Shown here: positions 63,609 to 64,000 of the stretch, piece after piece
Numbering within the stretch: the stretch's first letter is position 1
Layout of the letters: the number at the start of each line of letters is the position of its first letter
Translations under genes and position numbers: made by a program
The notes under the pieces: model-generated
What the model was told of the DNA's origin: nothing
Database searches by the model: none
The model's input: only the letters and a program-made list of their open reading frames with translations
Origin: Hyalangium ruber
GTDB taxonomy: Bacteria; Myxococcota; Myxococcia; Myxococcales; Myxococcaceae
Length of the DNA: 64,000 nucleotides
Assembly: GCF_034259325.1 (NCBI RefSeq)
Contig: NZ_JAXIVS010000014.1
Span: forward strand, 266,504-330,503
Direction of reading: 5' to 3'

Positions 63609-63637
63609 TTGACGAGACGGTGCCGAGGCGGTAGTGA
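63609..63637 (+). promoter_or_regulatory. Promoter-like repeat, copy 1 (most diverged)
   Basis: TTGACG (63609-63614), 17 bp, TAGTGA (63632-63637), then a CTGCCCC discriminator-like stretch. It is the first of four similar elements in the 500-bp region without a gene at the right end of the window. Confidence 0.5.
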
Positions 63638-63713
63638 TCCTGCCCCTCCGCTGGGTGCCTCCGACACATCGGTGCCGGTCAGTCCCCAGGCGGAATGAAG
63701 TCGTCAACGAAGT

Positions 63714-63756
63714 CGGTTGACACCGAACGCGGCAGAGAGGTAGAAGCCGCGCCCCT
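63714..63756 (+). promoter_or_regulatory. Promoter-like repeat, copy 2
   Basis: TTGACA (63717-63722), 18 bp, TAGAAG (63741-63746), followed by the GC-rich discriminator CCGCGCCCC. It lies 108 bp after copy 1. A perfect -35 hexamer and a discriminator of this kind are typical of strongly expressed stable-RNA promoters. Confidence 0.65.
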
Positions 63757-63827
63757 TCGAACGGATCCGCAGTCGGGGTTCGGAAGTGAATCGAAGGGCC
63801 TGACAAAAAGAATAAGTCACCGGGAAG

Positions 63828-63870
63828 CAGTTGACGGCGGACGCGGCAAAGAGGTAGAAGCCGCGCCCCT
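63828..63870 (+). promoter_or_regulatory. Promoter-like repeat, copy 3
   Basis: TTGACG (63831-63836), 18 bp, TAGAAG (63855-63860), CCGCGCCCC. It is 114 bp after copy 2 and shares GAGGTAGAAGCCGCGCCCC with it exactly. Confidence 0.65.
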
Positions 63871-63929
63871 CCAGAAGGAAGACGGGAAGCGGTTCGCCGC
63901 TGAACAGAAGCCGGAAGGAAAGCCGAAAC

Positions 63930-63972
63930 CGGTTGACAGGGAGCGAGGCGAAGAGGTAGAAGCCGCGCCCCG
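63930..63972 (+). promoter_or_regulatory. Promoter-like repeat, copy 4
   Basis: TTGACA (63933-63938), 18 bp, TAGAAG (63957-63962), CCGCGCCCC. It is 102 bp after copy 3 and points rightward, out of the window. No gene begins before the window ends at 64000. Confidence 0.65.
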
Positions 63973-64000
63973 CCTCGAAAGGGAAGAACGAAGCCACTGG

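Noticed and set aside
63754..63776. A CTTCGAACGGATCCG stretch resembling a tRNA T-loop
   Set aside because: No matching acceptor, D- or anticodon stems can be drawn around it.
63704..63997. Minus-strand frame with repeating GRGFYLFA peptides
   Set aside because: The repetition is fully explained by the tandem TTGACA...TAGAAG DNA repeats; there is no clear ribosome site, and the frame's repeat period follows the DNA elements.
1..64000. CRISPR arrays, insertion sequences, integrases or phage genes
   Set aside because: No regularly spaced short repeats with unique spacers, no transposase or integrase frame, and no attachment-site-like duplications were found on either strand.

Overview
The window is a dense, high-GC (about 68-70%), strongly codon-biased chromosomal segment with 47 protein-coding genes, very short gaps and many ATGA-type overlaps. 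The content points to a myxobacterium (Myxococcota, probably suborder Cystobacterineae: Archangium, Cystobacter, Hyalangium, Stigmatella or Myxococcus relatives). The grounds are a DUF2381 protein paired with a Ser/Thr kinase, many large lipoproteins with CARDB/HYR/lamin-tail modules and DCDG..NGCE cysteine motifs, ADYC and NG-pentapeptide proteins, lipoprotein toxin/immunity pairs, and numerous hybrid histidine kinases. This is inference from gene families; no rRNA lies inside the window.

Layout. 1-3163: phosphorelay locus (truncated histidine kinase, Rcp1-like receiver, REC-PAS-HK-REC hybrid). 3384-8866: cysteine-rich lipoprotein with a CxxCH site, then the DUF2381/Ser-Thr kinase pair. 8920-13656: orphan type III secretion inner-rod-like protein, LpxR-type lipid A deacylase, and a four-module predicted RNA-repair enzyme (MJ1316/DUF504 - EEP - 2H phosphodiesterase - poly(A)-polymerase-like). 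13863-24571: three exported proteins, two of them giant modular lipoproteins. 24643-28165: leftward operon of a membrane Ser/Thr kinase and two exported proteins. 28310-34495: L,D-transpeptidase, Bpt/Ate1-type aminoacyl-tRNA-protein transferase, NUC1-type nuclease, NG-repeat/ADYC pair, DMT exporter, NAD(P)-binding protein. 34571-35703: lipoprotein with HNH-like C-terminus plus SMI1/KNR4 immunity-type protein. 35814-40146: histidine kinase/NtrC-type regulator pair and a convergent GAF kinase. 40380-42458: three uncharacterised membrane-protein genes. 42479-45690: quinone oxidoreductase-like protein, then a Tox-REase-5 lipoprotein with Imm52 immunity protein. 45811-50970: lipoprotein, VWA lipoprotein, histidine kinase and OmpR-type regulator in one operon. 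51111-55714: second phosphorelay locus with the same order as the one at the left edge. 55781-63508: SPFH/flotillin-like protein, carboxypeptidase-regulatory-repeat protein, HExxH protein, small conserved proteins, peptide deformylase, sterol-desaturase/fatty-acid hydroxylase. 63609-64000: four tandem promoter-like repeats firing rightward out of the window, probably toward an rRNA/tRNA operon or another very highly expressed unit.

Themes. Signalling dominates: six histidine kinases, four stand-alone response regulators, one hybrid kinase with C-terminal receiver, and two Ser/Thr kinases. The second theme is the cell surface and kin/prey interaction: two lipoprotein toxin-immunity modules that resemble myxobacterial SitA-type toxins, the orphan T3SS-like rod protein, the lipid A deacylase and large surface lipoproteins. 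The third is nucleic-acid damage or processing: the RNA-repair fusion and the NUC1 nuclease. Most genes outside these groups are recognised only at domain level.
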